From assembly GCA_014377705.1 (NCBI GenBank), contig JACMPC010000204.1, forward strand, positions 1-64,000: 64,000 nt of DNA, given 5' to 3'. This document shows, piece by piece, positions 16,026-24,502 of this stretch; the stretch's first letter is position 1; the number at the start of each line of letters is the position of its first letter. The position numbers and the translations under genes are program-made. The DNA comes from Dermatophilaceae bacterium (GTDB lineage Bacteria; Actinomycetota; Actinomycetes; Actinomycetales; Dermatophilaceae). Below the pieces are notes generated by a model. It had not been told where the DNA came from and did not search any database. It was given only the letters and a program-made list of their open reading frames with translations.

Positions 16026-18655
16026 GCGAAGCGCGGCCCGTGAGCGCAGCGCCACTGGTCGGGATCGTTCTCGTCTCCCACAGTGCAGCGCTGGCGAAAG
16101 CCGCTCTCGCGCTGGCGGGGGAGATGCTCCACAGCAAGCCGGTCCGGATCGAGCTTGCTGCCGGGCTCGACGAGCGGACATTCGGAACCGATGCCGTTCA
16201 GATTCTGGAGGCCATCCAGGCGGCTGACGACGGTGCTGGGGTCGTGGTGCTGATGGACCTCGGGAGCGCGGTCCTCTCCGCCGAGCTCGCCCTCGAGCTT
16301 CTGGACGACGAGGCGGCCCGCGAACGCGTGCTCCTGTGCCCGGCACCCATGGTCGAGGGTCTGGTCGTGGCGGCGGTCGCGGCGGCGGGGGGAGCCACCC
16401 GAAACGAGGTCTGCGCAGGGGCGGTGGGCGCCCTGGAGGGCAAACGGTCGCAGCTGGGTGTCGCCGAGATTGAACCCCTGCGGGAGTCCGGGCAGCTTGT
16501 TGCCGCTGAGCCCGGACCCTCGCGAGAGTCCGGGCAGTCCGTTGCCGCTGAGCCCGGACCCTCGCTGGAGGGCACCTTCGTCGTGTCCAACGAGCACGGG
16601 CTGCACGCGCGCCCGGCCGCCAAGCTCGTCCAGGAGGTCAGGTCACTGGACGCGGTCGTCATGCTGCGCAATCTCAGTACGGGGGCGGGTCCGGTCCCGG
16701 CGTCGAGCCTTTCGCGGGTGGCGACGCTCGGCGCCCTGCGCGATCACGAGATCCAGGTGTCTGTGACGGGAAGCCATGCGCGTGAAGCCCTGGATCACGT
16801 CCTGGCACTGGCTGGCCGCGCGTTCGACGAGGATGCCGACAGCCCTGGAACGCCTGCTCGGGGCGGACGCATGGCTGCCGGAGGTCACGAGCCCGAGGCG
16901 GACGACAGTGACAGGACCGAGGCGGACGACAGCGAAGGGACGACGCCACCGGACGGCCCTGACTGGGGCACCAAGCCCACTTCAGCGCGACCGGCCGCCC
17001 CGGGAATCGGGATAGGTCCCGTCTGGAAGGCCGGGCCACTGGCGGCTCTGGCCGTGCCCGATGCAACCACCGAGAACGCCGCCGCGGACTGGCGTCGGGT
17101 CCGCCGGGCGATCGCCGATGTCCGGCGCGAGATCCGGCGTTCCCAGGCACTCGCCGTACGGGATGTAGGAGAGGGGGACGCAGCGATCTTCGACGCGCAC
17201 CTGCTCCTGCTCGACGATGGCGACGTGCTGGACGATGTGCACAGCCGGATCGACTCCGGTCAGGCAGCCGCCCCGGCGTGGGCCACCACCATCGCGCGGG
17301 TTGAAGGGGACTTCTCAGCACTGAGCGATCCCTATCTGCGGGCACGCGCAGGCGACGTCAGAGCCGTGGGGGACCAGGTCCTTCGGGTTCTGCTCGGCAT
17401 CCCCGATGTGACCGCCGCGGTCAGCGGGGTCTTTGTGGCATCGGACCTCACCCCGGCGCAGGTGGCAGGGTTCGACGCAGAGAAGGTCAAAGCGGTGATC
17501 CTTGCCCACGGCACCCCGACGTCGCACGGCGCGATCCTCGCCCGGGGCAAAGGGATTCCCGTCGTGGTCGGAGCGGGCACGAGCGTCCTGGACATTCCCG
17601 ACGGTACCCTCGTGGCCGTCGACGGGGCCAGCGGCGAGGTGGCAGTAGCGCCGGATGATGAGCTGCTGGAGCGCTTCCGGGCTCGAGGGCGGGAGCTGGC
17701 GCTCGCCCGGATCACCGCCCTGGCACGTTCCTCGACGCCGGCCGTGACAAAAGACGGCACACACGTGGTCGTCGGAGCCAACCTGGGCTCCCAGGAGGAC
17801 GCGACACTCGCCGCGAAGTCCGGTGCCGACCTCGCCGGACTGGTACGCACCGAGTTTCTTTTCCTCGGCCGTTCGCAGGCGCCGGATGTGGACGAACAGG
17901 AGGCGGTCTATCTCGCCCTGGCCGAGACCCTCGGGGGTCGTCGACTGACCTTGCGCACCTTGGACGTCGGGGGAGACAAACCACTGGACTACCTGCCCAT
18001 GCCTCTCGAGGCCAACCCGTTCCTCGGGCTTCGTGGCTTACGTCTCTCCCTTGCCAACCCCGGCCTGCTGGCCGACCAGCTGCTCGCCTGTGTCAGGACT
18101 GCCCATGCGACCCCGGTGAGCCTCATGTTCCCGATGGTCAGCACCGTTGCCGAGCTCGCCGAGGCACGCCGGCTCCTGGCCGATGCCGTTGTCCTCGAGG
18201 GGCGCGGCACACCCCCGGGGCTGCTCGTGGGGATCATGGTCGAAGTACCCGCAACGGCGTTGAAGACGGAAGCCTTCGCGCGCCATGTCGACTTCTTCTC
18301 GATCGGCACCAACGACCTGACGCAGTACACGCTGGCCGCCGAGCGAGGCAACGACGCTGTCGCGGAGGTGGCGGATCCATACGACCCGGGGGTCCTGCGT
18401 CTCATCCAGACCGTGTGTGATGGCGCGGGGACGGCTTTGGTCGCCGTCTGCGGGGAGCTGGCCGCCGACACCCGGGCCACGTCGCTCCTGGTCGGGCTGG
18501 GTGTTCGGGAGCTCTCGATGACTTCCTCGGCGATACCCGAGGTCAAGGAAGCCATCCGGACGACCGACCTCAGCGAGGCTCGCCACCTTGCCGCCCAGGC
18601 CGTCACGGCTGTCGGGCCGGAGGCCGTCAAGGCTCTGCTCACGGGCCACTCCTGA
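16022..18655 (+). CDS. dhaM: DhaM fused to HPr and a complete PTS enzyme I
   Basis: The protein of 877 residues carries the whole phosphorelay from PEP to DhaL. Domains in order: EIIA of the DhaM type (about 10-145, histidine in VLVSHSAALA near 20), HPr (about 182-268, NEHGLHARPAAKL), enzyme I N-terminal and swivel domain (about 320-560, histidine in GTPTSHGAILARG) and the enzyme I C-terminal PEP-binding domain (about 590-870, FFSIGTNDLTQYTLA and VCGELAAD). Escherichia coli DhaM stops within the enzyme I N-terminal part at about 470 residues, so this version should not need separate PtsI and HPr. The linker before HPr contains a 14-residue tandem duplication, and the linker before enzyme I is acidic and repetitive (EADDSDRT/EADDSEGT). 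Confidence 0.92.
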   Translation: MSEARPVSAAPLVGIVLVSHSAALAKAALALAGEMLHSKPVRIELAAGLDERTFGTDAVQILEAIQAADDGAGVVVLMDLGSAVLSAELALELLDDEAARERVLLCPAPMVEGLVVAAVAAAGGATRNEVCAGAVGALEGKRSQLGVAEIEPLRESGQLVAAEPGPSRESGQSVAAEPGPSLEGTFVVSNEHGLHARPAAKLVQEVRSLDAVVMLRNLSTGAGPVPASSLSRVATLGALRDHEIQVSVTGSHAREALDHVLALAGRAFDEDADSPGTPARGGRMAAGGHEPEADDSDRTEADDSEGTTPPDGPDWGTKPTSARPAAPGIGIGPVWKAGPLAALAVPDATTENAAADWRRVRRAIADVRREIRRSQALAVRDVGEGDAAIFDAHLLLLDDGDVLDDVHSRIDSGQAAAPAWATTIARVEGDFSALSDPYLRARAGDVRAVGDQVLRVLLGIPDVTAAVSGVFVASDLTPAQVAGFDAEKVKAVILAHGTPTSHGAILARGKGIPVVVGAGTSVLDIPDGTLVAVDGASGEVAVAPDDELLERFRARGRELALARITALARSSTPAVTKDGTHVVVGANLGSQEDATLAAKSGADLAGLVRTEFLFLGRSQAPDVDEQEAVYLALAETLGGRRLTLRTLDVGGDKPLDYLPMPLEANPFLGLRGLRLSLANPGLLADQLLACVRTAHATPVSLMFPMVSTVAELAEARRLLADAVVLEGRGTPPGLLVGIMVEVPATALKTEAFARHVDFFSIGTNDLTQYTLAAERGNDAVAEVADPYDPGVLRLIQTVCDGAGTALVAVCGELAADTRATSLLVGLGVRELSMTSSAIPEVKEAIRTTDLSEARHLAAQAVTAVGPEAVKALLTGHS
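16484..16567 (+). repeat. 42-bp tandem duplication inside dhaM linker
   Basis: Two 42-bp units encode ESGQ(L/S)VAAEPGPSR/L in the linker between the EIIA and HPr domains. They differ at only a few bases, which indicates a recent in-frame duplication lengthening the flexible linker. Confidence 0.85.
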
Positions 18656-18938
18656 CAGGCAAAGCAGGGGAAGGCGTCAGGAGATCGTGGGTTAGGAGTG
18701 TGATGGATCCCGCGCCGTGCCCGCCCGGCCCGGTGGAAACCCTCGCTGCGACGTCCTGGGTGGCGGGTCTGGCCGATCTGGTGTGCGTGGCCAGGCACGA
18801 CCTGCGGGAGTCCCCTTGCCCTGGCTAGCTCTGTCCCGTCCCAGCCCGCGCCAGCCCCGCGCCAGTCCGCGTGGGCGAAGCCGTGCAAGCCGCTCACATT
18901 CAGAGATTCGCATCCGTCGCCACCCAGATCACGACAGC

Positions 18939-20774
18939 ATGTATCCCATGTCCTGGAAGGTTGAAGATCCTGAGATGGCCGAGCGGCCGCTCGCTGTCGT
19001 GGTCGGCAACATCGAGGTGGCCCGTCGGACGTGCTCCGAGCTGGTCTCGCACGGGTTTGAGGTCACCCACCTGTTGCATCCGACGGACTCAGAGATGCAT
19101 GCGGCGCTGACCCCGGGGGTCAGCGCGGTGGCCATCCTGGTACGCGGCGACGTCACCGCCCTGCGGTACGCGCTCCTGGTCGAGCATCTGCTGCCCGAGG
19201 TGCGCCTGGTGGTGACGTTGTTCGACCAGACCGTTGCCGAGCAGCTGGTGCGGGTGGTCCCGCACTGCCAGGTCACCTCGCCGGCCAACGTCGCGGTGCC
19301 CTCGATCATCGGCGCCTGCGTCGGCCCCGACGTCCTGGCCGTCGCCGCACTGGACGGAGAGCCGACGCTGGTCCACGCAGCGGGCGAGGGTATCGAGATG
19401 CGGCGATGGGTGCGACGCGGATGGCTGCAGAGGCTGCCCGGCGCGTTGTCGGGCCGGCTGCGTCCCCACGACGAAGCCACCCGCATCCTCTTCATCGGGC
19501 TCTCGGGGCTGGCGGGCATCCTGGTAGCGGACTGGCTCCTGGCCGTGACTGCCCTGCATGAGAGCGGAGTTCGGGCGTTGTACATCGCAACCCGCGTGGT
19601 CGCCACCGTCGGCCCCGGCGATGTCGACCTGCATGCGCCGGGGTGGTATCAGGCGTTCGCCTCCATCTCCATGCTGCTGACGATCGGCTTCACCGCCGTC
19701 TTCACCGCCGGGATCATCAACCGTCTGCTGTCCAGCAGCAGCATCGGCATCATCGGATCCCGGACCGTCCCCACCCGTGATCACGTGGTGGTCATCGGAC
19801 TGGGACAGGTGGGGCTGACCCTCTGCATCGAGCTGCGAAAGCTGGGGGTCAGCGTGGTGGCCGTTGAGCGCGACCCGAGAGCAGTCAACCTGCGTCTGGC
19901 CAAGGCCGCCAAGGTCCCCGTCCTGATCGCGCACGCCGAGGACATCGCGGTCCTGAAGAAGCTCTCCCTGCACCGTGCCCGGGCGCTTGCTGCCATGGGG
20001 GCCAAGGACCTCGACAACGTCGCGGTGGCCATCGCCGCTCTCGCTGTGGCTCCCGGCCTTCGGGTGGCCCTGAGGTCCGGCGATGACGACATGATCACCG
20101 AGACACGGTCGTTGATGAGGATCGGTGAGGTGTGCAACGTCTCTGCCCTGACGGCCTACGCGGTGACCCTGGGCCTGATCGGACAGCCGCCCAGCGTGGT
20201 CTATGCCCGAGGTATTCAGCTGGGCGCGGTTCCCTTTGCCGCTCCCGGTGCGGACACCACTGCCTTGGCCGGGCTGCACACCCCAAGACCCCTTGCGACT
20301 GTGGTGCGACGCCCGGCAGATGAGGCCGGCGCGACCCCAATCCTTCGCAGCGACGCGTTTGAACCGAAGCTCGCCCGTCCGTCGTCGGAACAATGGGAGG
20401 ATCGAGCGATGAGACCCCGCCTCGCCGCGATTGCGCTGGCCGCCGCCCTTCCGCTCTCGCTCGGAGCCTGCAGTCAGATACAGGACACCGCGACCTCTGC
20501 CGCGAGCAGCGCCGCCTCGCAGGCCCAGTCCAAGGTGACAAGTGCGGCCAAGGACGTACTGCGCAGGCAGATCTGCCAGCGGGTCGCCGACGGACAGGTC
20601 AGCGCTCAGGACAAGCAGGTGCTCTCGGGCCTCGTCTCCGGTGCCGAGAGCGCGGGGATGCCCGCCGAGATCACGACACCGCTGCGCCAGATCGCCGACT
20701 CTGGCGACCAGGTGCCCGTCAAGGCCGCCGGCCAGCTCAAGAAGGCCTGCAGCGAGGCCATCCCGCCCGGCTGA
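18939..20774 (+). CDS. 2TM potassium-channel-like protein with TrkA-N/RCK domains, open in frame into a lipoprotein sequence
   Basis: The N-terminal 150 residues form a Rossmann/RCK-like domain. TM1 (about 180-205), a pore loop with TRVVATVGPGD (about 218-227, replacing the usual TVGYGD filter) and TM2 (about 236-264) follow. A canonical NAD-binding TrkA-N domain begins HVVVIGLGQVG near 282. The channel part seems to end near residue 488, but no stop occurs: the frame continues through SEQWEDRA into a complete lipoprotein precursor with its own ribosome-binding site. The product may be a 611-residue fusion or a channel whose stop was lost. The start is uncertain: MYPMSWK was chosen, while MAERPL 36 nt later is also possible. 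Likely role: ligand-gated ion conductance. Confidence 0.72.
   Translation: MYPMSWKVEDPEMAERPLAVVVGNIEVARRTCSELVSHGFEVTHLLHPTDSEMHAALTPGVSAVAILVRGDVTALRYALLVEHLLPEVRLVVTLFDQTVAEQLVRVVPHCQVTSPANVAVPSIIGACVGPDVLAVAALDGEPTLVHAAGEGIEMRRWVRRGWLQRLPGALSGRLRPHDEATRILFIGLSGLAGILVADWLLAVTALHESGVRALYIATRVVATVGPGDVDLHAPGWYQAFASISMLLTIGFTAVFTAGIINRLLSSSSIGIIGSRTVPTRDHVVVIGLGQVGLTLCIELRKLGVSVVAVERDPRAVNLRLAKAAKVPVLIAHAEDIAVLKKLSLHRARALAAMGAKDLDNVAVAIAALAVAPGLRVALRSGDDDMITETRSLMRIGEVCNVSALTAYAVTLGLIGQPPSVVYARGIQLGAVPFAAPGADTTALAGLHTPRPLATVVRRPADEAGATPILRSDAFEPKLARPSSEQWEDRAMRPRLAAIALAAALPLSLGACSQIQDTATSAASSAASQAQSKVTSAAKDVLRRQICQRVADGQVSAQDKQVLSGLVSGAESAGMPAEITTPLRQIADSGDQVPVKAAGQLKKACSEAIPPG
20409..20774 (+). 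CDS. small predicted lipoprotein, in frame with the channel gene
   Basis: Translation from this ATG gives 121 residues with a classic lipoprotein signal: MRPRLAAIALAAALPL then the lipobox LGAC with cysteine near residue 21. The rest is an Ala/Ser/Gln-rich helical region and a C-terminal part (RRQICQRVADGQVSAQDK) without recognised function. GGGAGG lies 8 nt before the ATG, so independent translation is likely. Because it shares the frame of the upstream channel with no stop between, annotation pipelines may hide it inside the longer product. Confidence 0.65.
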   Translation: MRPRLAAIALAAALPLSLGACSQIQDTATSAASSAASQAQSKVTSAAKDVLRRQICQRVADGQVSAQDKQVLSGLVSGAESAGMPAEITTPLRQIADSGDQVPVKAAGQLKKACSEAIPPG

Positions 20775-20876
20775 GTCAGCACGTCGGCTGGTTTGAGTTG
20801 ACCTGGCGGACCCGTGATGTCGACCTGCCGGACTGTCGGTGAAAGCTTCTCCCGCCGGATGCTGGCATCCCACGCC

Positions 20877-21881
20877 TCAGCTCAAAATGTCCTTTTCCTG
20901 GAAGCGCCACCAGGCGAGGGCGAAGAACACTGCCGAGTAGACCAGGATCAGTCCGGTTCCGCGCATCATGTCGTCCCAGATGATGTTCTGCCCGAGGGCG
21001 TCCAGCCAGGAGTACTGGAAGTGGGTGGGCAGGAATCGCCGGTAGGGGTCCAGCGCGGTGATCGAGTCCAGGATGTTGGACACGACGACCAGCATCGTCG
21101 CGCCGCCCACCGCCCCCAGCGGGGCATCGGTCAGGACGCTGAGCAGGAAGGCGAGTGCGGCCACCAGGAGGGACTGGACGCAGGTGTAGGCGACGACGAT
21201 GAGCAGCCTCTGCAGCGCGGCGCCCGTGGTGAACGTCCCGCCCAGCGGGGACTGACCAGGTGCCCAGCCGAAGAACGCGCCACCGACGAGATAGGCCCAC
21301 GCGGGCAGCAGCAGGTTCGCACCGAAGCTGAGGCTGAGCGCCACGATGAGCTTCTGGCGCAGGAGCCGGGCGCGGGGGACCGGTATCGCGAGCAGGTATC
21401 GCAGGGAGGCCCAGCTGGCCTCGCTGGCCACGGTGTCGCCGCAGAACAGGGCGACGATGACCACCAGCAGGAATCCGACGGCGGCGAACTCGGTGAAGAG
21501 CGCGAAGTTGGTAGCACCCGTCGTCGCCAGGTTGACCAGCGCCGGGCCGCCCGGGCGCCCGGGGCCACCACCTCCGCCGCCGGAGGAGTCGGTCTCCGAG
21601 CTGACCTTGAACGCCAGCGCGATGATCACCGGCAGGACGAGCAGCACGAGCGCGGCCAGCTGGGTGCGTCGCCGCCGAAGCTGCCGGACGAACTCGACCC
21701 GCACGCGCAGGGTCCGCTCGGGCCGGAAGCGGTTGTCCTGCACCTCGGCCAGCTGCATCAGCCTGCCGTGGACACCCCGATGGGTCGGTGCCGGGTGGTC
21801 CCTCGCGGGGTGTTCGGGTGCGGGGTGTTCGGGTGCGGGGTGTTCGGGTGCGGGGTGTTCCGAAGCGGGTTGTTCAGTCAT
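20877..21881 (-). CDS. ABC transporter permease (ABC-2 type)
   Basis: Integral membrane subunit of 334 residues. The N-terminus carries a repetitive EHPAP segment and a cytoplasmic helix, then about six membrane helices: LAALVLLVLPVIIALAF, a FAAVGFLLVVIVALFCGD segment and others toward the C-terminus. It closes with FALAWWRFQEKDILS, typical of two-component ABC-2 permeases. Its start overlaps the end of the upstream hydrolase-ATPase fusion gene by 8 bp, so the two form one transporter. A glycine-rich loop (SSGGGGGGPGRPGG) lies after the first helix. The substrate is unknown. Confidence 0.85.
   Translation of the reverse strand: MTEQPASEHPAPEHPAPEHPAPEHPARDHPAPTHRGVHGRLMQLAEVQDNRFRPERTLRVRVEFVRQLRRRRTQLAALVLLVLPVIIALAFKVSSETDSSGGGGGGPGRPGGPALVNLATTGATNFALFTEFAAVGFLLVVIVALFCGDTVASEASWASLRYLLAIPVPRARLLRQKLIVALSLSFGANLLLPAWAYLVGGAFFGWAPGQSPLGGTFTTGAALQRLLIVVAYTCVQSLLVAALAFLLSVLTDAPLGAVGGATMLVVVSNILDSITALDPYRRFLPTHFQYSWLDALGQNIIWDDMMRGTGLILVYSAVFFALAWWRFQEKDILS
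21796..21870. repeat. 15-bp tandem repeats in the permease N-terminus
   Basis: Five 15-bp units, three of them identical (tgttcgggtgcgggg on the plus strand), encode repeated EHPAP pentapeptides at the permease N-terminus. The copy number is probably variable between strains. Confidence 0.85.
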
Positions 21882-24447
21882 GGTCTGCCCCCACCATCTC
21901 GATGAAGATGTCCTCCAGGGAACGACGGGCCGGAACTGTCTGCGAGTCCACGCCCGCGGCGGCCAGGATCTCCTGTGCCTGCCGTGGATCCTTCACCACC
22001 AGCTGTATTCCGCCCGCGCCGGCGATGTCGGCCACCGACCCGACTGCGACGAGCCTGCCGTTGTGCATCACGACGACGTGGCTGCAGGTCTGCTCGACCT
22101 CGGCCAGCAGGTGGCTGGAGATCACCACGGTGCGCCCCGTGGCGGCATACCGGCGCAGCACCTCACGCATCTCGGCGATCTGCAGCGGGTCCAGGCCGTT
22201 GGTGGGCTCGTCCAGCACCAGCAGCTCGGGCAGCCCGAGCATCGCCTGGGCGATGGCCAGGCGCTGGCGCATGCCCTGGCTGAAGGTCTTGACCTTGCGG
22301 TCGACCGACTCGCCCAGGCCGGAGATCTCCAGGGCGGTGTCGAACTGCGCGTCGCGGGCCGGGCGGCCGGTCGCGGCCCAGAAGAGTCGCAGGTTGTCCC
22401 GTCCGGTCAGGTGAGGGAGCAGGCCCGGCCCCTCGATGAACGACCCGATCCGCGACAGCACCGGGGCGCCTGCCTCGATCAGCTCACCGAACACGTGCAC
22501 CGTTCCGGAGGTCGGGCGGATCAGCCCCATCAGCACCCGCAGCGTGGTGGTCTTGCCGGCGCCGTTCGGGCCGAGCAGCCCGACGACCTGTCCGCGCTCG
22601 ACGCGGAAGGTGACGTCGTCCACGGCCCGGTAGCCGTCGCCGTACTCCTTGACGAGGTTCTCGACGGCCACGGGGACCTGCGACAGCTCGGGGTGCACGG
22701 TCCGGCGGCGGCGCCGGCGGTGCCGCATCCCCGCCACCAGGGCACCGAGGATCAGGAGGCCGATCGCGGCCAGTCCCGCCACCAGCCAGAGCCACGGCGC
22801 CCCGGTGCGCACGATGCGTCCGTCGACGGTGGCGACCGCCACGGTGGGTGCGGCCAGAGCGACCGTGTAGCTGTTCGGCGCATTCTGAAGCCGGTACGCC
22901 AGGTCGGTGGTGGAGACCTGGAGCACCAGCCGATCCCCGGCGGGCACGTTCCGCACCACGGCGGGCAAGCTGACCGTCACGGTCCGGGGGACGCCCGGCG
23001 TGAGCCCGGTGAGCCGGATAGGAGCCACCAGCCCGGCAGGCAGGGTGTCGGTCCCGTCAGCGGCGAGGTGATGCACCGAGGCGAACAGCGTTGCGTCGGT
23101 GGCCGCACGCGCCGTCACGCTGAGTCTGACCGTGGAGGTTCCCGCGACCAGCAGCCTGCCCGGAAGGGGTTGGCTGGCGAACCTCGCCACCTGTCCGGGG
23201 ATCGCGGCCAGGCCCGGGGAACCAGTGAGGGAGGCGGCCGTGTTGAGCAGGCTGCCCAGGCCCGGGACGGAGGTGACCGCGGCCGGGCTCCCGCCAGCCG
23301 GGGCGTAGATGGTCTGGGCAGGACCGCCGACGGCCACGGGCCGGGTTCGGCCCTGGGTGTATCCGCGATCGACTCGCAGGGTCTGCGAGACGGCTCGCCC
23401 GGTGGCGGACGAGATGCCGGAGCCGGGCACCGTGACGTCGAAGGCGAGGTCTGCCCGTCCCTGTTTGAGCAGCACCGGGTCGAACCAGTCCTGCAGGTAC
23501 TGGACCACCTCGGAGGTTGACGTCCCGCCGTCATGGCCTCCGGAGCGCCAGATCACCTTGACCGGCGTGCCGTTGGCGGCGATTCCCGTGGCGTTCGCAG
23601 CCACCTGGTCCAGCGGGAAGAGCGAGTCCTGCTCCCCCTGGCTCAGCAGGGTCGGCGCGGTGATCCTGTTCAGCACCCCGGCCGGGCTGGAGGCCATCAG
23701 CAGCGCGAGAAGCGCAGTGTTGGGCTCGCCCGTGCTGGCAGCCCGCTGATAGGCGGCGCAGACGTTCGGCGCGAACCGCCCGCAGGCCCCGCCCTGGTCG
23801 GAGGCTCGAGGCTGTCCCGCAGCCGAGGCGAACAGCTGACCTGCCCAGAGCTTCTTGAACACCCCGGGCTGGCCACCGGCGGCGTTGGGGAACAGGGCCT
23901 GGGTCAGGTCGTTCCAGGTGATGTCCGCGCCCACCGCGTCAACGCGCTGGTCATAGGCGCTCAGCAGCAGCGAAAGCCCGCCGCCATAAGAGGAACCGGC
24001 CACCCCGACGCGTGGGTTGCCGGGGGAGTCCTGTCGAACCTGGGGCATCGTCGCCAGATAGCTGACCAGCCTGCTGGCATCCGCCACCTCGTATGACGGA
24101 GCGTCCAGGTGGATGAGCCCGCCTGACCGGCCGAAACCCCTTGCCGTGTAGGCCAGCACGACGTATCCATGCCGGGCCAGCGAGCGCGCCTGCGAGTCAA
24201 GATCGGCCTTCGACCCGCCGAACCCGTGAGCCAGCAGGACCGCCGGCGCTGGTGTCTTCGCCGGAAGGTAGACGGTGGTGTCCAGGCGGACCGGCGCGCC
24301 AGCCTCAGGGGTGCCCGCAACGAACTGCGCCCGGGTGACAGCCGCGGGGCGCGAACCCCGCACCGACGCGGCGAAGACGCCCGCGGTGACCACCAGAACC
24401 GCCGCGGCGCCCATCCAGCGAGCTGCCTTCCGGCCAGGACGCCTCAC
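21874..24447 (-). CDS. extracytoplasmic alpha/beta hydrolase fused to an ABC transporter ATPase
   Basis: The protein of 857 residues joins two activities. An N-terminal helix (about 11-28) anchors an external alpha/beta hydrolase of the X-prolyl dipeptidyl-peptidase/CocE (S15) type (about 35-390, VLLAHGFGGSKADL, nucleophile in GVAGSSYGGG near 151). A beta-rich region typical of the CocE C-terminal domain follows (about 390-570). A second helix (WLWLVAGLAAIGLLIL) leads to an internal ABC ATPase (about 620-857: GPNGAGKTTT, FSQGMRQRL, LLVLDEPTNGLD). The permease gene overlaps its end. The GTG start follows a 9-codon leaderless upstream reading frame. It probably couples external substrate processing to transport; the substrate is unknown. 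Confidence 0.88.
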   Translation of the reverse strand: MRRPGRKAARWMGAAAVLVVTAGVFAASVRGSRPAAVTRAQFVAGTPEAGAPVRLDTTVYLPAKTPAPAVLLAHGFGGSKADLDSQARSLARHGYVVLAYTARGFGRSGGLIHLDAPSYEVADASRLVSYLATMPQVRQDSPGNPRVGVAGSSYGGGLSLLLSAYDQRVDAVGADITWNDLTQALFPNAAGGQPGVFKKLWAGQLFASAAGQPRASDQGGACGRFAPNVCAAYQRAASTGEPNTALLALLMASSPAGVLNRITAPTLLSQGEQDSLFPLDQVAANATGIAANGTPVKVIWRSGGHDGGTSTSEVVQYLQDWFDPVLLKQGRADLAFDVTVPGSGISSATGRAVSQTLRVDRGYTQGRTRPVAVGGPAQTIYAPAGGSPAAVTSVPGLGSLLNTAASLTGSPGLAAIPGQVARFASQPLPGRLLVAGTSTVRLSVTARAATDATLFASVHHLAADGTDTLPAGLVAPIRLTGLTPGVPRTVTVSLPAVVRNVPAGDRLVLQVSTTDLAYRLQNAPNSYTVALAAPTVAVATVDGRIVRTGAPWLWLVAGLAAIGLLILGALVAGMRHRRRRRRTVHPELSQVPVAVENLVKEYGDGYRAVDDVTFRVERGQVVGLLGPNGAGKTTTLRVLMGLIRPTSGTVHVFGELIEAGAPVLSRIGSFIEGPGLLPHLTGRDNLRLFWAATGRPARDAQFDTALEISGLGESVDRKVKTFSQGMRQRLAIAQAMLGLPELLVLDEPTNGLDPLQIAEMREVLRRYAATGRTVVISSHLLAEVEQTCSHVVVMHNGRLVAVGSVADIAGAGGIQLVVKDPRQAQEILAAAGVDSQTVPARRSLEDIFIEMVGADHD

Positions 24448-24473
24448 GTCGACGTGATCGGCGACGATCTCAT
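24444..24473 (-). CDS. putative 9-codon leaderless upstream ORF overlapping the hydrolase-ATPase start
   Basis: MRSSPITST* starts 6 nt after a perfect TATAGT box, and its TGA overlaps the GTG of the hydrolase-ATPase gene (GTGA). As the latter has no ribosome-binding site, reinitiation from this short frame may be how it is translated. This is inference from spacing and overlap. Confidence 0.4.
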   Translation of the reverse strand: MRSSPITST

Positions 24474-24479
24474 GCCGTG

Positions 24480-24485
24480 ACTATA
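24480..24485 (-). promoter_or_regulatory. -10 box (TATAGT) upstream of the hydrolase-ATPase operon
   Basis: The best -10 match in the window. It is followed after 6 nt by the ATG of the 9-codon upstream ORF, implying a leaderless transcript. Confidence 0.6.
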
Positions 24486-24502
24486 TCGATCGGAACGGGA
24501 AC

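Noticed and set aside
18656-18938. N-terminal extension or separate gene upstream of the channel
   Set aside because: The Arg/Pro/Ser-rich reading has no similarity to channel proteins and no ribosome-binding site; the region was left non-coding.
21346-23520. 724-residue open frame on the plus strand opposite the hydrolase-ATPase fusion
   Set aside because: It is a high-GC shadow of a clearly coding minus strand: no family motif, His/Arg/Gly/Pro-rich composition, and the opposite frame carries complete hydrolase and ABC motifs.
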